Program-made: the position numbers and the translations under genes
Assembly: GCA_004376055.2 (NCBI GenBank)
Contig: CP049016.1
Location: 1,736,001-1,800,000 of the forward strand
From: Nitrospirales bacterium LBB_01
GTDB lineage: Bacteria > Nitrospirota > Thermodesulfovibrionia > Thermodesulfovibrionales > Magnetobacteriaceae
Length of the DNA stretch: 64,000 bases
Reading direction: 5' to 3'
The notes under the pieces: generated by a model
The model's input: only the letters and a program-made list of their open reading frames with translations
What the model was told of the DNA's origin: nothing
Database searches by the model: none
Part shown: piece by piece, positions 27,080 through 36,309 of the stretch
Position numbering within the stretch: the first letter of the stretch is position 1
Layout of the letters: each line of letters starts with the position of its first letter

Positions 27080-28984
27080 ATGAAGATTAAAAAAATTCAG
27101 ACCATAATTAACAATTGTACATCTCTATTAAATATTAAGCTAATAAAAATATTTGTTATAGTTATATTAGCTGCATTAGCTTATAGTAACACTTTAAATT
27201 CACCATTTGTTCTTGATGACCTCAATCTTGAGAAATTTTGTCAATACGGAAATTTTACCGAAATGAGGTTTGTAACCGAAACAAGTTTTGTTCTTAATTG
27301 CAAACTTCACGGCCTCAAGCCGCATGGTTATCATATTGTTAACATCTTAATTCACATAATCAACGGTCTCCTTCTGTTTGCCTTTAGTTTGCTTACTCTA
27401 AATGTTGCTTCAAGAAAGTCTGCTGCAGAAGGCTCAGAAGGAATGTTAAATGAAAATATCGCTTTCTTGATTTCTTTAATTTTTACACTTCATCCAAATC
27501 AAATCCAGGCAGTAACTTATATCATTCAGAGATATTCCTCACTACTTACTTTAACGTACCTGTCTTCACTTTTGTTTTACGCATTGTCAAGAACTAACAA
27601 TTCAAAAAAATACGTGTTTTACACATTGTCACTGTTTTTTGCTTTGGTATCAACTAAGACAAAGGAATCTGCAATTACGCTTCCTGTGATACTTACAGCG
27701 TATGAGTTTCTGTTTTTTGAGGGTAAGTTGAAAAAAAGATTGCTCTTTATTGCTCCCTTTTTTGTCATCATTCCTTTAATTTTACTAAACTTAGGAAACT
27801 TCGGCATACATGCTGACTTAAGCAAAGTTAATGATTTCAGCTCTATTGATAAATCACTCAGCTACTCCGCCGTCAAAAACCCTCTATATGTTTATTCATC
27901 CAGTGAAAATTTCTTTACCCAGATTAGAGCTGTTGTAACTTATATAAAAATACTTTTCTTTCCGGCTAATCAAACCCTCATATACTACTACCCTGTCTCA
28001 ACAACTTTTTTAGACTTCCGTGTGATTTTATCCGGAATTTTTGTTCTGATAATTCTTGGTTATTTAGTGGCGCTGCTTTTTAGCTCATTTAAAAAGACAG
28101 ATAATGTAAATAATTACATCTTTAGCAGACTTGCAGCCTTTGGAATTTTATGGTTTTTCATTAATATCTCACCGCAGCTGATGGTAGCCGTAAAGGAATG
28201 GGTGTTGCTTCAGTATAGGGCGTATCTGCCATCAATAGGCTTTTCTTTTTTTGTGGGAGCGTTAGCATTCAAATTTTCAAAAAAACTCGGAGAAAAACTA
28301 ATGCTGACAATCTCTTTAGGGATAGCGATTGTTTTATCTCTTACGACTTATATAAATAACTCTAACTGGCAAAGCGAGATAACACTGTGGGAGGATAATG
28401 TCAGAAAAGCACCGCAGCATCCCCTACCATATAACTTTTTGGCAAATGCATATTTTAATAAATATCGCTATAATGATGCGCTCAGGGCAGCTAAACAAGC
28501 CGTAGAACTAAACACATACGACTATCAGTCAATCAACTTGACAGGGTATATTTATGAACGGCTTGGGGAGGTTAACGATGCTAAGGGCGCTTATGAACTG
28601 GCAATTAAAACAAATCCACTTTTTGCTCCGCCCTATATTAATCTTGGAAATATTTACGCCTCACAGGGACACTATGATGAGGCGCTTACGTTATACGAAA
28701 AATCTCTACAGTTAAAATCTGATCTCGCACAAACTTACAGCAACATTGGCAATATCTATCTTAAACAAGGCGCACTTAAGAAAGCTCTGGAAAATTATAA
28801 AAAAGCAATAGCTATAACCCCAGCGTTTGCCACCGCTCATAACAACTTGGGAGCGCTGTATTTACAACAGGGACTTATAGACGAGGCTGTGTCGGAATTT
28901 AAGGAAGCGCTAAAATATCAACCCGATTATGCCGATGCCTTCCGTAATTTAAATTCCATTAAACGCAGCACAGTGCCGCACTAA
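27080..28984 (+). CDS. polytopic membrane protein with C-terminal TPR repeats (TMTC/GT-C-like), paralog 1
   Basis: The 634-residue protein has about ten membrane helices over residues 15-440 and then five to six TPR units (about 450-630, for example ALENYKKAIAITPAFATAHN). The first loop has the LDD motif (SPFVLDDLN) of GT-C fold mannosyltransferase-like (TMTC/DUF1736) proteins, and HGLKPHGYHIVN and FTLHPNQIQAV match the paralog at 51448. It may glycosylate exported proteins; unproven. I use the ATG at 27080; the GTG at 27044 would put TATACT (27069-27074), a likely -10 box, inside the gene, so the mRNA may be nearly leaderless. Confidence 0.8.
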   Translation: MKIKKIQTIINNCTSLLNIKLIKIFVIVILAALAYSNTLNSPFVLDDLNLEKFCQYGNFTEMRFVTETSFVLNCKLHGLKPHGYHIVNILIHIINGLLLFAFSLLTLNVASRKSAAEGSEGMLNENIAFLISLIFTLHPNQIQAVTYIIQRYSSLLTLTYLSSLLFYALSRTNNSKKYVFYTLSLFFALVSTKTKESAITLPVILTAYEFLFFEGKLKKRLLFIAPFFVIIPLILLNLGNFGIHADLSKVNDFSSIDKSLSYSAVKNPLYVYSSSENFFTQIRAVVTYIKILFFPANQTLIYYYPVSTTFLDFRVILSGIFVLIILGYLVALLFSSFKKTDNVNNYIFSRLAAFGILWFFINISPQLMVAVKEWVLLQYRAYLPSIGFSFFVGALAFKFSKKLGEKLMLTISLGIAIVLSLTTYINNSNWQSEITLWEDNVRKAPQHPLPYNFLANAYFNKYRYNDALRAAKQAVELNTYDYQSINLTGYIYERLGEVNDAKGAYELAIKTNPLFAPPYINLGNIYASQGHYDEALTLYEKSLQLKSDLAQTYSNIGNIYLKQGALKKALENYKKAIAITPAFATAHNNLGALYLQQGLIDEAVSEFKEALKYQPDYADAFRNLNSIKRSTVPH

Positions 28985-29974
28985 TTAGTAACCGGCTTTA
29001 AGCTGACCGCAAGCGGCAAGTATGTCGCGACCTTTGCTTTTTCTGATAAATACGCTTATATGCCCTTGTGCAACAATTTCCTGAAACTCTAACACAGCCG
29101 CATCAGAAGGTCTTTTGTAATTAGCGCCATCAAATTCGTTAAACGGAATAAGATTGACCTTTGCCCTAATTCCCTTTAGTAGTTTAACAAGTCTAACGGC
29201 ATCATCCGGCGAGTCATTTACCCCCTTTAACAGTACATACTCAAAGGTTATTCTTCTGCGCTCAGGGATGGGTAGTCTTCTGCAGGCGCTAAGGAGAGTT
29301 TTAAGGTTATATTTTCTATTAACCGGCATGATAATGCTCCGCAAATCATCAGTCGTAGCATTTAAAGAAATTGCCGGATTAACTCTAAAACCATCCGAAT
29401 AGAGTCTCTCCAACTCCGGCACAAGACCTGCGGTAGAAAGCGTTATCCTGCGTTTTGATATGTTTAACCATCCTGTCATGATTTTCAGTGCATGCGTTAC
29501 CTCTTCATAGTTACTTAGAGGCTCACCCATTCCCATCAGCACAATGTTTGTGATTTTCCGCTCCGGCTCTATATCACGGCTTACAGAGAGAATCTGATCA
29601 CATATTTCATGCGCTTTCAGATTTCTCTTAAACCCTCCTGTTGCAGTTAAGCAAAACCTGCACCCCATAGCACATCCAACCTGCGATGACACACAGAGAG
29701 TGAGCCTCTCATCGTCTTCTATCAGCACACTTTCCACAGTTTGACCATCGGTTAGAGCAAAGAGGTACTTGCGTGTGCCGTCTGTTGACTCAAGACGTTT
29801 AACGGTTTGCAGGGAGCTGATAAACGAAATGCCCTTGAGATGCTCTCTCAAGGGCAGTGAAAACTCTGTTATATCATCTATTGAAACAGCCTTCTTTGTA
29901 TAAACCCGCAGGAGAAACTGTTTTGCTCTAAAAGCCGGCTCTTTAAGAGTCTTAAAGAAAGCCGCTAACTGCAC
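28985..29974 (-). CDS. rlmN: 23S rRNA (adenine-C2)-methyltransferase RlmN
   Basis: RlmN is a radical SAM enzyme that methylates C2 of A2503 in 23S rRNA and A37 of some tRNAs. The cluster motif CAMGCRFCLTATGGF, the LMGMGEPLSNYE motif and the conserved cysteine in the C-terminal ILAACGQL are present. The first standard start is the GTG at 29974, but the frame upstream encodes [10 protein letters not shown], which resembles the family N-terminus and overlaps the ahcY stop. No ATG, GTG or TTG is in frame there, so the N-terminus is uncertain. It follows ahcY and metK in a methyl-cycle operon. Confidence 0.92.
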   Translation of the reverse strand: MQLAAFFKTLKEPAFRAKQFLLRVYTKKAVSIDDITEFSLPLREHLKGISFISSLQTVKRLESTDGTRKYLFALTDGQTVESVLIEDDERLTLCVSSQVGCAMGCRFCLTATGGFKRNLKAHEICDQILSVSRDIEPERKITNIVLMGMGEPLSNYEEVTHALKIMTGWLNISKRRITLSTAGLVPELERLYSDGFRVNPAISLNATTDDLRSIIMPVNRKYNLKTLLSACRRLPIPERRRITFEYVLLKGVNDSPDDAVRLVKLLKGIRAKVNLIPFNEFDGANYKRPSDAAVLEFQEIVAQGHISVFIRKSKGRDILAACGQLKAGY

Positions 29975-29997
29975 CTCAGAAAATGCCTTAAGGTCAA

Positions 29998-31257
29998 CTA
30001 CGTGCCCATCTCCCAGCTCTTTAAGTAATCCTTTTGAACCTTTGTGAGCTTATCTACTTTGATACCCATAGAGATGAGTTTAAGTTTTGCAATTTCTCTG
30101 TCAATATCCTCAGGCACCTTATAAACAGTCTTATTGAGCTTTTTATAATTTTTGGCAACATATTCGGCACAAAGAGCCTGATTAGCAAAACTCATATCCA
30201 TAACCGATGACGGATGCCCCTCTGCTGCTGCAAGGTTAATTAACCTGCCCTCACCAAGCACATATATACGCTTTCCTGTGCTTAAACTAAATTCCTCAAC
30301 AAACGGCCTAATCAACCGTCTTGAGACTGCCTGTTTTTCAAGCGATGGCAACTCTATTTCTGCATTAAAATGACCGGAATTACACACTATGGCGCCGTCT
30401 TGCATAAGAGGGAAACACTTTTCACTTATCACATTTATGTTACCCGTAACCGTCACAAAAATATTGCCGATTTTAGAAGCATCCGCAATGGTCATAACCT
30501 CATAGCCATCCATTGTTGCCTCAAGGGCTTTTAAGGGATCAACCTCTGTCACAACAACACGAGCTCCCATTCCTCTTGCTCTCATAGCTACACCACGTCC
30601 GCACATCCCATACCCGCACACGACAAACACGCATCCGGCTATCAAACGGTTCGTAGCCCTTAATATTCCGTCAACTGTGCTCTGTCCTGTTCCATAGCGA
30701 TTGTCAAACAGGTGCTTTGTCTGGGCATCGTTTACGGCTATTATTGGGTACTGAAGCACCTTATCCCATGCCATAGCTCTTAACCGGATTACCCCTGTTG
30801 TAGTCTCCTCAGTTCCGCCTATTACGTGCTCAAGCAGATCCTTTTTTTCCTTATGGAGTACCGACACGAGGTCAGCACCGTCATCCATTGTGATGTTAGG
30901 TTTAAACGCGAGCACGTCCATAATGTGACTGTAGTAGGTGTCGTTATCCTCACCTTTTATGGCAAAGGTCGGAATCTCTGAGTGGGTAACAAGACTTGCT
31001 GCCACGTCATCCTGTGTGCTAAGAGGATTTGATGCACACAACACAACCTCAGCACCTCCGGCTTTAAGTGTTTGCATCAAAGTTGCCGTCTCAGTAGTCA
31101 CGTGCAAACAGGCTGCCAGGCGTATCCCCTTAAGAGGTTGTTCCTTGCTGAAATAATCCTTTATTTTCCTGAGCACTGGCATTTCCTTCTCTGCCCACTC
31201 AATACGCAGCTTGCCGGATTCCGCCAAACTCATATCTTTCACATCATGTTTAACCAT
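29998..31257 (-). CDS. ahcY: adenosylhomocysteinase
   Basis: AhcY splits S-adenosylhomocysteine into adenosine and homocysteine and keeps methylation running. The 419 residues contain the NAD site [30 protein letters not shown], the substrate residues in [18 protein letters not shown] and the C-terminal EDIDREIA near the end. It lies between metK and rlmN, 55 bases after metK. No riboswitch fits in that gap. Confidence 0.96.
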   Translation of the reverse strand: MVKHDVKDMSLAESGKLRIEWAEKEMPVLRKIKDYFSKEQPLKGIRLAACLHVTTETATLMQTLKAGGAEVVLCASNPLSTQDDVAASLVTHSEIPTFAIKGEDNDTYYSHIMDVLAFKPNITMDDGADLVSVLHKEKKDLLEHVIGGTEETTTGVIRLRAMAWDKVLQYPIIAVNDAQTKHLFDNRYGTGQSTVDGILRATNRLIAGCVFVVCGYGMCGRGVAMRARGMGARVVVTEVDPLKALEATMDGYEVMTIADASKIGNIFVTVTGNINVISEKCFPLMQDGAIVCNSGHFNAEIELPSLEKQAVSRRLIRPFVEEFSLSTGKRIYVLGEGRLINLAAAEGHPSSVMDMSFANQALCAEYVAKNYKKLNKTVYKVPEDIDREIAKLKLISMGIKVDKLTKVQKDYLKSWEMGT

Positions 31258-31312
31258 TTACAATCCTCCCGGAGATTTTTTTTGCCTGCTCATCAACTGT
31301 CTTTCCAAAATT

Positions 31313-32464
31313 TTATAGACCTGCTGCCTTTTTGAGTGTTTCAGCCATATCGGTTGCCTCCCATGTGAAATCGCTGTCATTGCGTCCGAAATGTCCATAA
31401 GCTGCCGTCTTTTTGTATATAGGTCTTCTCAGGTTTAGCCTTTCAATTATTGCATTCGGTCTGAAATCAAAATTATCACGTATGATTTTTACCAGTTTTT
31501 CGTGGGCAATCTTACTGGTGCCGCCAGTGTCAACAAGAATTGATAACGGCTCGGCTATCCCTATAGCGTAGGCAATCTGAACCTCAGCTTTAGTGGCAAT
31601 TCCTGAGGCAACGATGTTTTTAGCAATGTATCTTGCCATGTAAGCGCCTGAGCGGTCAACCTTTGTTGGATCCTTGCCGGAAAAACATCCGCCGCCGTGT
31701 CTGCCAACTCCTCCGTAGCTATCTACAATTATCTTTCTGCCGGTCAGTCCGGTATCTCCCATAGGGCCGCCTACCACAAACCGACCTGTAGGATTCACAT
31801 GATACTTTATCTTTTCCTCATCCAGCAGCTTTGTGGGAATTATCGGTTTGATTACCTTTTCGATTATATCCTCTTTCAACTCTTTCAGAGTTATGTCAGG
31901 GCTGTGCTGTGAGGATACCACAATGTTATCTATCCTAAACGGCTCACCGTCTTTGTATTCAACAGTCACCTGAGTTTTTCCGTCTGGTCTAAGATATGGT
32001 AACACATCGGTTTTTCTCACCTCCGCCAATTTCATCGCTAACTTATGCGAAAGCATTATGCTAAGGGGCATTAACTCCTCTGTCTCGTCGCAGGCATAAC
32101 CAAACATAAGCCCCTGGTCGCCCGCACCACCCGGGTCAACTCCCATAGCAATGTCTTGCGACTGCTCATGGATTGACGTTATTACCGAACAGGTTTCATA
32201 GTCAAAACCATACTTAGCACGAGTATATCCAATATCTTTTATCGTATTTCTTACAATAGAGGGAATATCTGCATAACAGTTTGTTGTTATCTCACCAGCT
32301 ATAAACGCAAGCCCTGTAGTGACGAGAGTTTCACAGGCGACCCTTGCGTTTGGGTCATTCCCTATTATTGTGTCCAGTATCGCATCTGATATTTGGTCAG
32401 CCACCTTGTCGGGATGTCCCTCGGTTACTGACTCAGAAGTAAAAAAATAATTCTTCTTAGGCAC
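31313..32464 (-). CDS. metK: S-adenosylmethionine synthetase
   Basis: MetK makes S-adenosylmethionine from methionine and ATP. The 383-residue protein shows [16 protein letters not shown] at the start (ATP site), [10 protein letters not shown], and [19 protein letters not shown] with the catalytic lysines and phosphate loop. The family hexapeptide normally reads GGGAFSGKD; here Ala is Cys, a mild change. It leads a metK-ahcY-rlmN operon. GGAGGTTG precedes the ATG. Confidence 0.97.
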   Translation of the reverse strand: MPKKNYFFTSESVTEGHPDKVADQISDAILDTIIGNDPNARVACETLVTTGLAFIAGEITTNCYADIPSIVRNTIKDIGYTRAKYGFDYETCSVITSIHEQSQDIAMGVDPGGAGDQGLMFGYACDETEELMPLSIMLSHKLAMKLAEVRKTDVLPYLRPDGKTQVTVEYKDGEPFRIDNIVVSSQHSPDITLKELKEDIIEKVIKPIIPTKLLDEEKIKYHVNPTGRFVVGGPMGDTGLTGRKIIVDSYGGVGRHGGGCFSGKDPTKVDRSGAYMARYIAKNIVASGIATKAEVQIAYAIGIAEPLSILVDTGGTSKIAHEKLVKIIRDNFDFRPNAIIERLNLRRPIYKKTAAYGHFGRNDSDFTWEATDMAETLKKAAGL

Positions 32465-32573
32465 TTCAACCTCCTTTAATTTGTACTTATTCGTCCAACC
32501 GCAATTGTAACATTTTTATTAAAACAGAAACAGGGTTTTGATTACGAGTCCTGTTTAACTAAAGGGTATAGAG

Positions 32574-32647
32574 GGTGAGTAAGGGGATTTGAACCCCCAA
32601 CCCCTGGAGCCACAGTCCAGTGCTCTAACCGTTGAACTATACTCACC
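32574..32647 (-). tRNA. tRNA-His (anticodon GTG)
   Basis: The minus strand from 32647 folds into a 74-base cloverleaf: acceptor GTGAGTA/TACTCAC, anticodon stem CTGGA/TCCAG with loop CTGTGGC (anticodon GTG), T-arm GGGGGTTCAAATCCCC. The extra 5' G opposite C73 is the histidine identity pair. The CCA end is not encoded. Confidence 0.95.
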
Positions 32648-32704
32648 ATCACAATTGTATTGTAAATATTTTTTTTAGTGTTAGTCAAGAGGAAATCACT
32701 TTTT

Positions 32705-32893
32705 TTATAAGTCTTCATTTTTGGACTTATTAAGTAATTCAGAATAATGACTCTTAAGTTTATCAAGCTCCATACGCTCCAGTCTGAGCTCGCTAAGCAT
32801 ATTGACATACATCTTTTTAGCAGCTTTTAAATCACGCCGCCACGTAACAACAATAAATATCAGCAGTAACAGTGCAAAATAATACATTTTCAC
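32705..32893 (-). CDS. small membrane-anchored coiled-coil protein
   Basis: The 62-residue protein has one hydrophobic helix (residues about 4-19) followed by a charged amphipathic helix (MLSELRLERMELDKLKSHYSELL), likely a coiled coil in the cytoplasm. AAGGGG lies 8 bases before the ATG. I recognise no family. It lies downstream of the TM2 gene and of a hairpin terminator. Confidence 0.55.
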   Translation of the reverse strand: MKMYYFALLLLIFIVVTWRRDLKAAKKMYVNMLSELRLERMELDKLKSHYSELLNKSKNEDL

Positions 32894-32909
32894 AACCCCT
32901 TAATAATAA

Positions 32910-32938
32910 AAGCGGGGAGAGAAACCCCCTCCCCGCTT
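32910..32938 (-). terminator. hairpin terminator after the TM2-domain gene
   Basis: AAGCGGGGA (32910-32918) pairs with TCCCCGCTT (32930-32938) over 9 bp; on the minus strand it is followed by TTTTATTATT, as in a rho-independent terminator. It separates the TM2-domain gene from the small coiled-coil gene. Confidence 0.75.
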
Positions 32939-32968
32939 AAAAACAAAACAGTATAAGTGTGACCTGCC

Positions 32969-33193
32969 CTACCACTTGGTTATTGGCAGATTGTCTTTGT
33001 CTTTGAATGCGCCAAGGCTTATCATTACAAAATCAACGAAATACCAGATGCCGAATCCGCCCATTGTAACCAACATTATGATGCCAGTGCCTACCTTATT
33101 AACATAAAAACGATGGCCACCGGCCCAACCGAGTAAGAAACACAGTAGTAATGTTACCAAACGGCTTTTCTCTGATCCCTGTTCATTAGTCAT
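32969..33193 (-). CDS. TM2-domain membrane protein
   Basis: The 74-residue protein has two membrane helices joined by a short loop, with the family signature LGWAGGHRFYVNKVGTGI and WYFVDF. TM2 proteins are common small inner-membrane proteins of unknown role. It is monocistronic, with a strong terminator after it. Confidence 0.85.
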   Translation of the reverse strand: MTNEQGSEKSRLVTLLLCFLLGWAGGHRFYVNKVGTGIIMLVTMGGFGIWYFVDFVMISLGAFKDKDNLPITKW

Positions 33194-33273
33194 AATTTTA
33201 CCCTCACAGTATTTTTTTTACTTTGGGATCCTACGAACCCCTGCTCTTTAGATGTATGATAACCTATCGTTTT

Positions 33274-33399
33274 TTATGTGTCTGTATCACATGATACACT
33301 GGCGTAACTTTTTTTAATACAGTGCAGGTAGTGCTTGTTATTGACCGTTTTGTTTGTACGAAGGAAGGTTAGTACTCGCATTGTGTTATCATTAGCCAT
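33274..33399 (-). CDS. small conserved-looking ORF behind the chemotaxis receptor gene
   Basis: A 41-codon frame starts at ATG 33399 behind a strong AAAGGAGAG site, 41 bases after the receptor stop. It reads MANDNTMRVLTFLRTNKTVN and on, basic and without a membrane helix. I know no homolog. The ribosome-binding site is the main evidence that it is translated. Confidence 0.45.
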   Translation of the reverse strand: MANDNTMRVLTFLRTNKTVNNKHYLHCIKKSYASVSCDTDT

Positions 33400-33439
33400 T
33401 AATCTCTCCTTTGTTATTTCAATGATAAAACGGCTTATA

Positions 33440-35389
33440 TTATCGCTCCAGCTCCTTAATGTTATCAACTTTAAACTGACCTAACATGGTCCTGAGGTTC
33501 TGTGAGAATTCTACAAACTCAGTCGAAGCTTGCAGCACCATTGCAGAGCATTCTGTAGTTTCCACAGATGATGCGGCTACCGCTGTGGTGCTTTGAGTTA
33601 TATTGTGTGACACGGTTGAAATTTCACTGGTTGATTTAGCTATTTTATTTATAAGCTTATGCAGGTCGTTGAGGTTGTTGACAACACTGTCCAAAACATC
33701 GCCGGATTTTCTTGATAAATCAACACCGCTGTGAACGCTGCCAGTACTTTGCTGCATAGAGAATATGGCGCTTGTAGTCTCAGTTTGAATTGAGCTTATC
33801 ATTTCTGTTATTTCTTTAGTGGATGAGCTTGTTTTTTCAGCCAGCTTTCGCACCGAATCTGCAACTATAGCAAACCCTCTGCCGTGTTCGCCTGCTCTTG
33901 CCGCCTCTATGGAGGCATTGAGGGCTAACAGGTTTGTCTGGTCTGCGATGTCGTTTATAACGCTGACTATTTCACCAATCTGAGCCGATCTGCTACCAAG
34001 AGATTGCATTATCTGTGCCAGCACTGAAACGTTTTCCTCAATTTGTTGTACGTTGTCTATTGTCTTGTTGACGGCATCCCTGCCAATCTTTGCTATGTTT
34101 ATGGTGTCAGTCATTGCCTGTGCTATATTACCGGTGTTTTGTGAAATATCAAGTGTGTTTTGTGACATCACTTTTGTTGACAGTGCAATGGTTGTCGTTT
34201 TTTCTGTCTGCTCAGCTGATTCAACAGAAAGTTTTTCAGAGGTCTCATGCAACTTAACGCTTATTGAGTTTATATTGTCAACAGCGCTTTTCAACTCGTA
34301 TATTACATCTCTGAGCTTATAGATAAAAGCATTAACGCCGGCAGCTAACTCTCCTATCTCATCTTTTCTTTGAACTTTAAGTTCTCTGTTAAGGTTCCAT
34401 GTTCTTGTTATTTCTGAGATATTTCTCTTTACATCGTTAAGCAGCCGCAGGCTTTTTTTCAAAGCTATCAGATACGCTATCATAAGTATTGCAGCAAACG
34501 ATGCGACATTAATCAGTATTGTTTTCCAGATAGCTCTGTATTGCTTACTGATGTCTCTATAAAATAAAAGTACACCGGCAGTTTCTCCAAAAGCATCCTT
34601 AAGAGGGCAAACACCCAGTGCGAAATTCTTATTCCCTGAACCAGCGTAAAAACAGATAAACGTTTCTAACCCTTTAGTTATGTCCACGCCTGATTTATTA
34701 GCTATTTTAATCGCTGTATCTTTATCTGTGGATTCAAGAACTATAAAATCCCCTGTGTTGTCTCTTTTTAAATCAATAGACTTGCTGGCAACAAACTTTT
34801 TTGTCAGTAAAATAGCCGCATCATCTCCAGTTATTTCTTTTATGTTAGCTAATATGCGATATATCTCTTCTCCAAACTCCAGATACCCTATGGCTGTACC
34901 CTTATAGGATATTGGATGAACAGATCTTAAGGAAAAAAAGTTTTTACCCATTTCGACACCGCTTGATATTTTGTTTGTTTCTGCGGAATGTCTATAAGTA
35001 GCTCTCGTTATGATGTCTCCGCTTTGTTCCGGCATATGCGCTCTTAAAAATATCTTTCCATTTGGTTCTATGAAGTACATGTGTGTAATCCGGTATTTAG
35101 CTTTTAAAGCTTCAAACATTGGTTTCACGTAGTCAAGTAGTTCAGCCTTATTTCTTTCAGAAAACAATCTTAACAATTCGTCCATTTTCGTAAAACCCTC
35201 GTGAACTTTTGCAAGACCCTCTGCTTCTGAATTAAGCTGCAACGGAAACAGGTTACATGATTTTTTAAGTGAATTGTTTAATGTCTCTCTTAATTCTGAT
35301 ATTTCGCCAGTGTATGTAAAAATGCTATTAATAACAACTATTACAACTGCCGTTATGATTACTTTTGCTTTGATTGATAAAGTGTTCAA
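33440..35389 (-). CDS. methyl-accepting chemotaxis protein
   Basis: The 649-residue receptor has an N-terminal membrane helix (about 7-25), a periplasmic sensor resembling a double-Cache domain ([27 protein letters not shown]), a second membrane helix near 285-305, a HAMP domain and a cytoplasmic signalling domain. The hairpin tip is conserved: [23 protein letters not shown]. It starts with TTG at 35389, overlapping the end of the GGDEF frame by 4 bases. It is last in a signalling operon with a hybrid kinase, an R-M gene and a broken GGDEF protein. Confidence 0.92.
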   Translation of the reverse strand: MNTLSIKAKVIITAVVIVVINSIFTYTGEISELRETLNNSLKKSCNLFPLQLNSEAEGLAKVHEGFTKMDELLRLFSERNKAELLDYVKPMFEALKAKYRITHMYFIEPNGKIFLRAHMPEQSGDIITRATYRHSAETNKISSGVEMGKNFFSLRSVHPISYKGTAIGYLEFGEEIYRILANIKEITGDDAAILLTKKFVASKSIDLKRDNTGDFIVLESTDKDTAIKIANKSGVDITKGLETFICFYAGSGNKNFALGVCPLKDAFGETAGVLLFYRDISKQYRAIWKTILINVASFAAILMIAYLIALKKSLRLLNDVKRNISEITRTWNLNRELKVQRKDEIGELAAGVNAFIYKLRDVIYELKSAVDNINSISVKLHETSEKLSVESAEQTEKTTTIALSTKVMSQNTLDISQNTGNIAQAMTDTINIAKIGRDAVNKTIDNVQQIEENVSVLAQIMQSLGSRSAQIGEIVSVINDIADQTNLLALNASIEAARAGEHGRGFAIVADSVRKLAEKTSSSTKEITEMISSIQTETTSAIFSMQQSTGSVHSGVDLSRKSGDVLDSVVNNLNDLHKLINKIAKSTSEISTVSHNITQSTTAVAASSVETTECSAMVLQASTEFVEFSQNLRTMLGQFKVDNIKELER

Positions 35390-35967
35390 ACCCGATTGCC
35401 TACGGAGAGAAACCGTATTTGATTTCTACCCCTTGCCTTTGCCTCATAGAGTGCCGTATCAGCAGTGTCTATAAGTGTTTTTGCGTTTATGGTTACAGGG
35501 GGTACTACGGTTGAAACTCCAACACTCATAGTAATATGATTTGCCACATCGGAAAATTCGTGTGGTATTTTAAGCTCCCTTACTGCCTCAACAAGCCGCT
35601 CTGCCACCTTTATGCCGCCATCTGAGTCCGTATCTGGCAGTACACAGACAAACTCCTCTCCGCCATAGCGCGCAACAAGGTCCAATGTTCTTGGAACAGC
35701 ATTTTTTAATGCGCACGCAACTGATCTTAGACAAACATCCCCTGCCCCATGACCATAATTGTCGTTATAGCGCTTAAAATAATCTATATCCATAAGGATC
35801 AGAGACAATGGAATCTTTCTTCTTGTTATGCCATTCCACTGGAATTCATAAAACTCCTCAAATCTCCTGCGGTTTGGAATACCTGTCAGTTTGTCCTCTT
35901 TGGCCATCAATTCACACAAATCCCGGCTCAGCTTTAAATCAATGTGAGTACGAACCCGTGCACGCAC
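35386..35967 (-). pseudogene. GGDEF half of a frameshifted response regulator-diguanylate cyclase
   Basis: This 193-residue frame (GTG start at 35967) has the end of a receiver linker and a full GGDEF domain with KLTGIPNRRRF, MDIDYFKRYNDNYGH and the active-site loop RYGGEEF. GGDEF proteins make cyclic di-GMP. Its N-terminus VRARVRTHIDLKL normally follows a receiver domain; that receiver is in the next frame at 35934-36308. Both parts together equal a PleD-like protein of about 306 residues. It may still be made from the GTG. Confidence 0.85.
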
Positions 35968-36308
35968 GACAGGGGGTTTAAATGGTTTTGGTAATCAACA
36001 GCTCCTAAGTCAAACCCTGTGGTCTCATCCTCTACGTCGCTTAGTGCGGTTATGAAAATCACAGGAATACTTCTTGTGTCTATATTTTTCTTAATTCTTC
36101 TGCAGACCTCGTAACCATCCATATCAGGCATCAATATATCCAAAAGAATTAAATCAATGTTGTCAGCAAACGGATTCAAACGCTTCAGCGCCTGCTCTCC
36201 ATTTTTAGCTACAACTGTTCGATAGTCTCCGTTTAGCAGATTGACTAAAACGTCAAGGTTGCTTTTTTCGTCATCCACGATAAGAATTGTAGGGCTTTTT
36301 TGCTCCAT
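35934..36308 (-). pseudogene. receiver half of the frameshifted response regulator-diguanylate cyclase
   Basis: The receiver domain is complete up to GFDLGAVDY (phospho-acceptor Asp in LILLDILMPDMDG). The expected ITKPF then is missing: only two bases remain between the TAC codon of VDY and AAACCATTT, so four bases seem deleted at about 35984. The frame runs on through unrelated codons to a stop. The conserved Lys of KPF falls exactly at the break. The ATG follows the R-M gene by one base and uses GAGGAGG inside its last codons. Confidence 0.85.
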
Positions 36309-36309
36309 C

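Noticed and set aside
32465-32573. Possible SAM riboswitch upstream of metK
   Set aside because: The leader between the tRNA and metK is short and shows no SAM-I, SAM-II or SAM-IV core that I can recognise.
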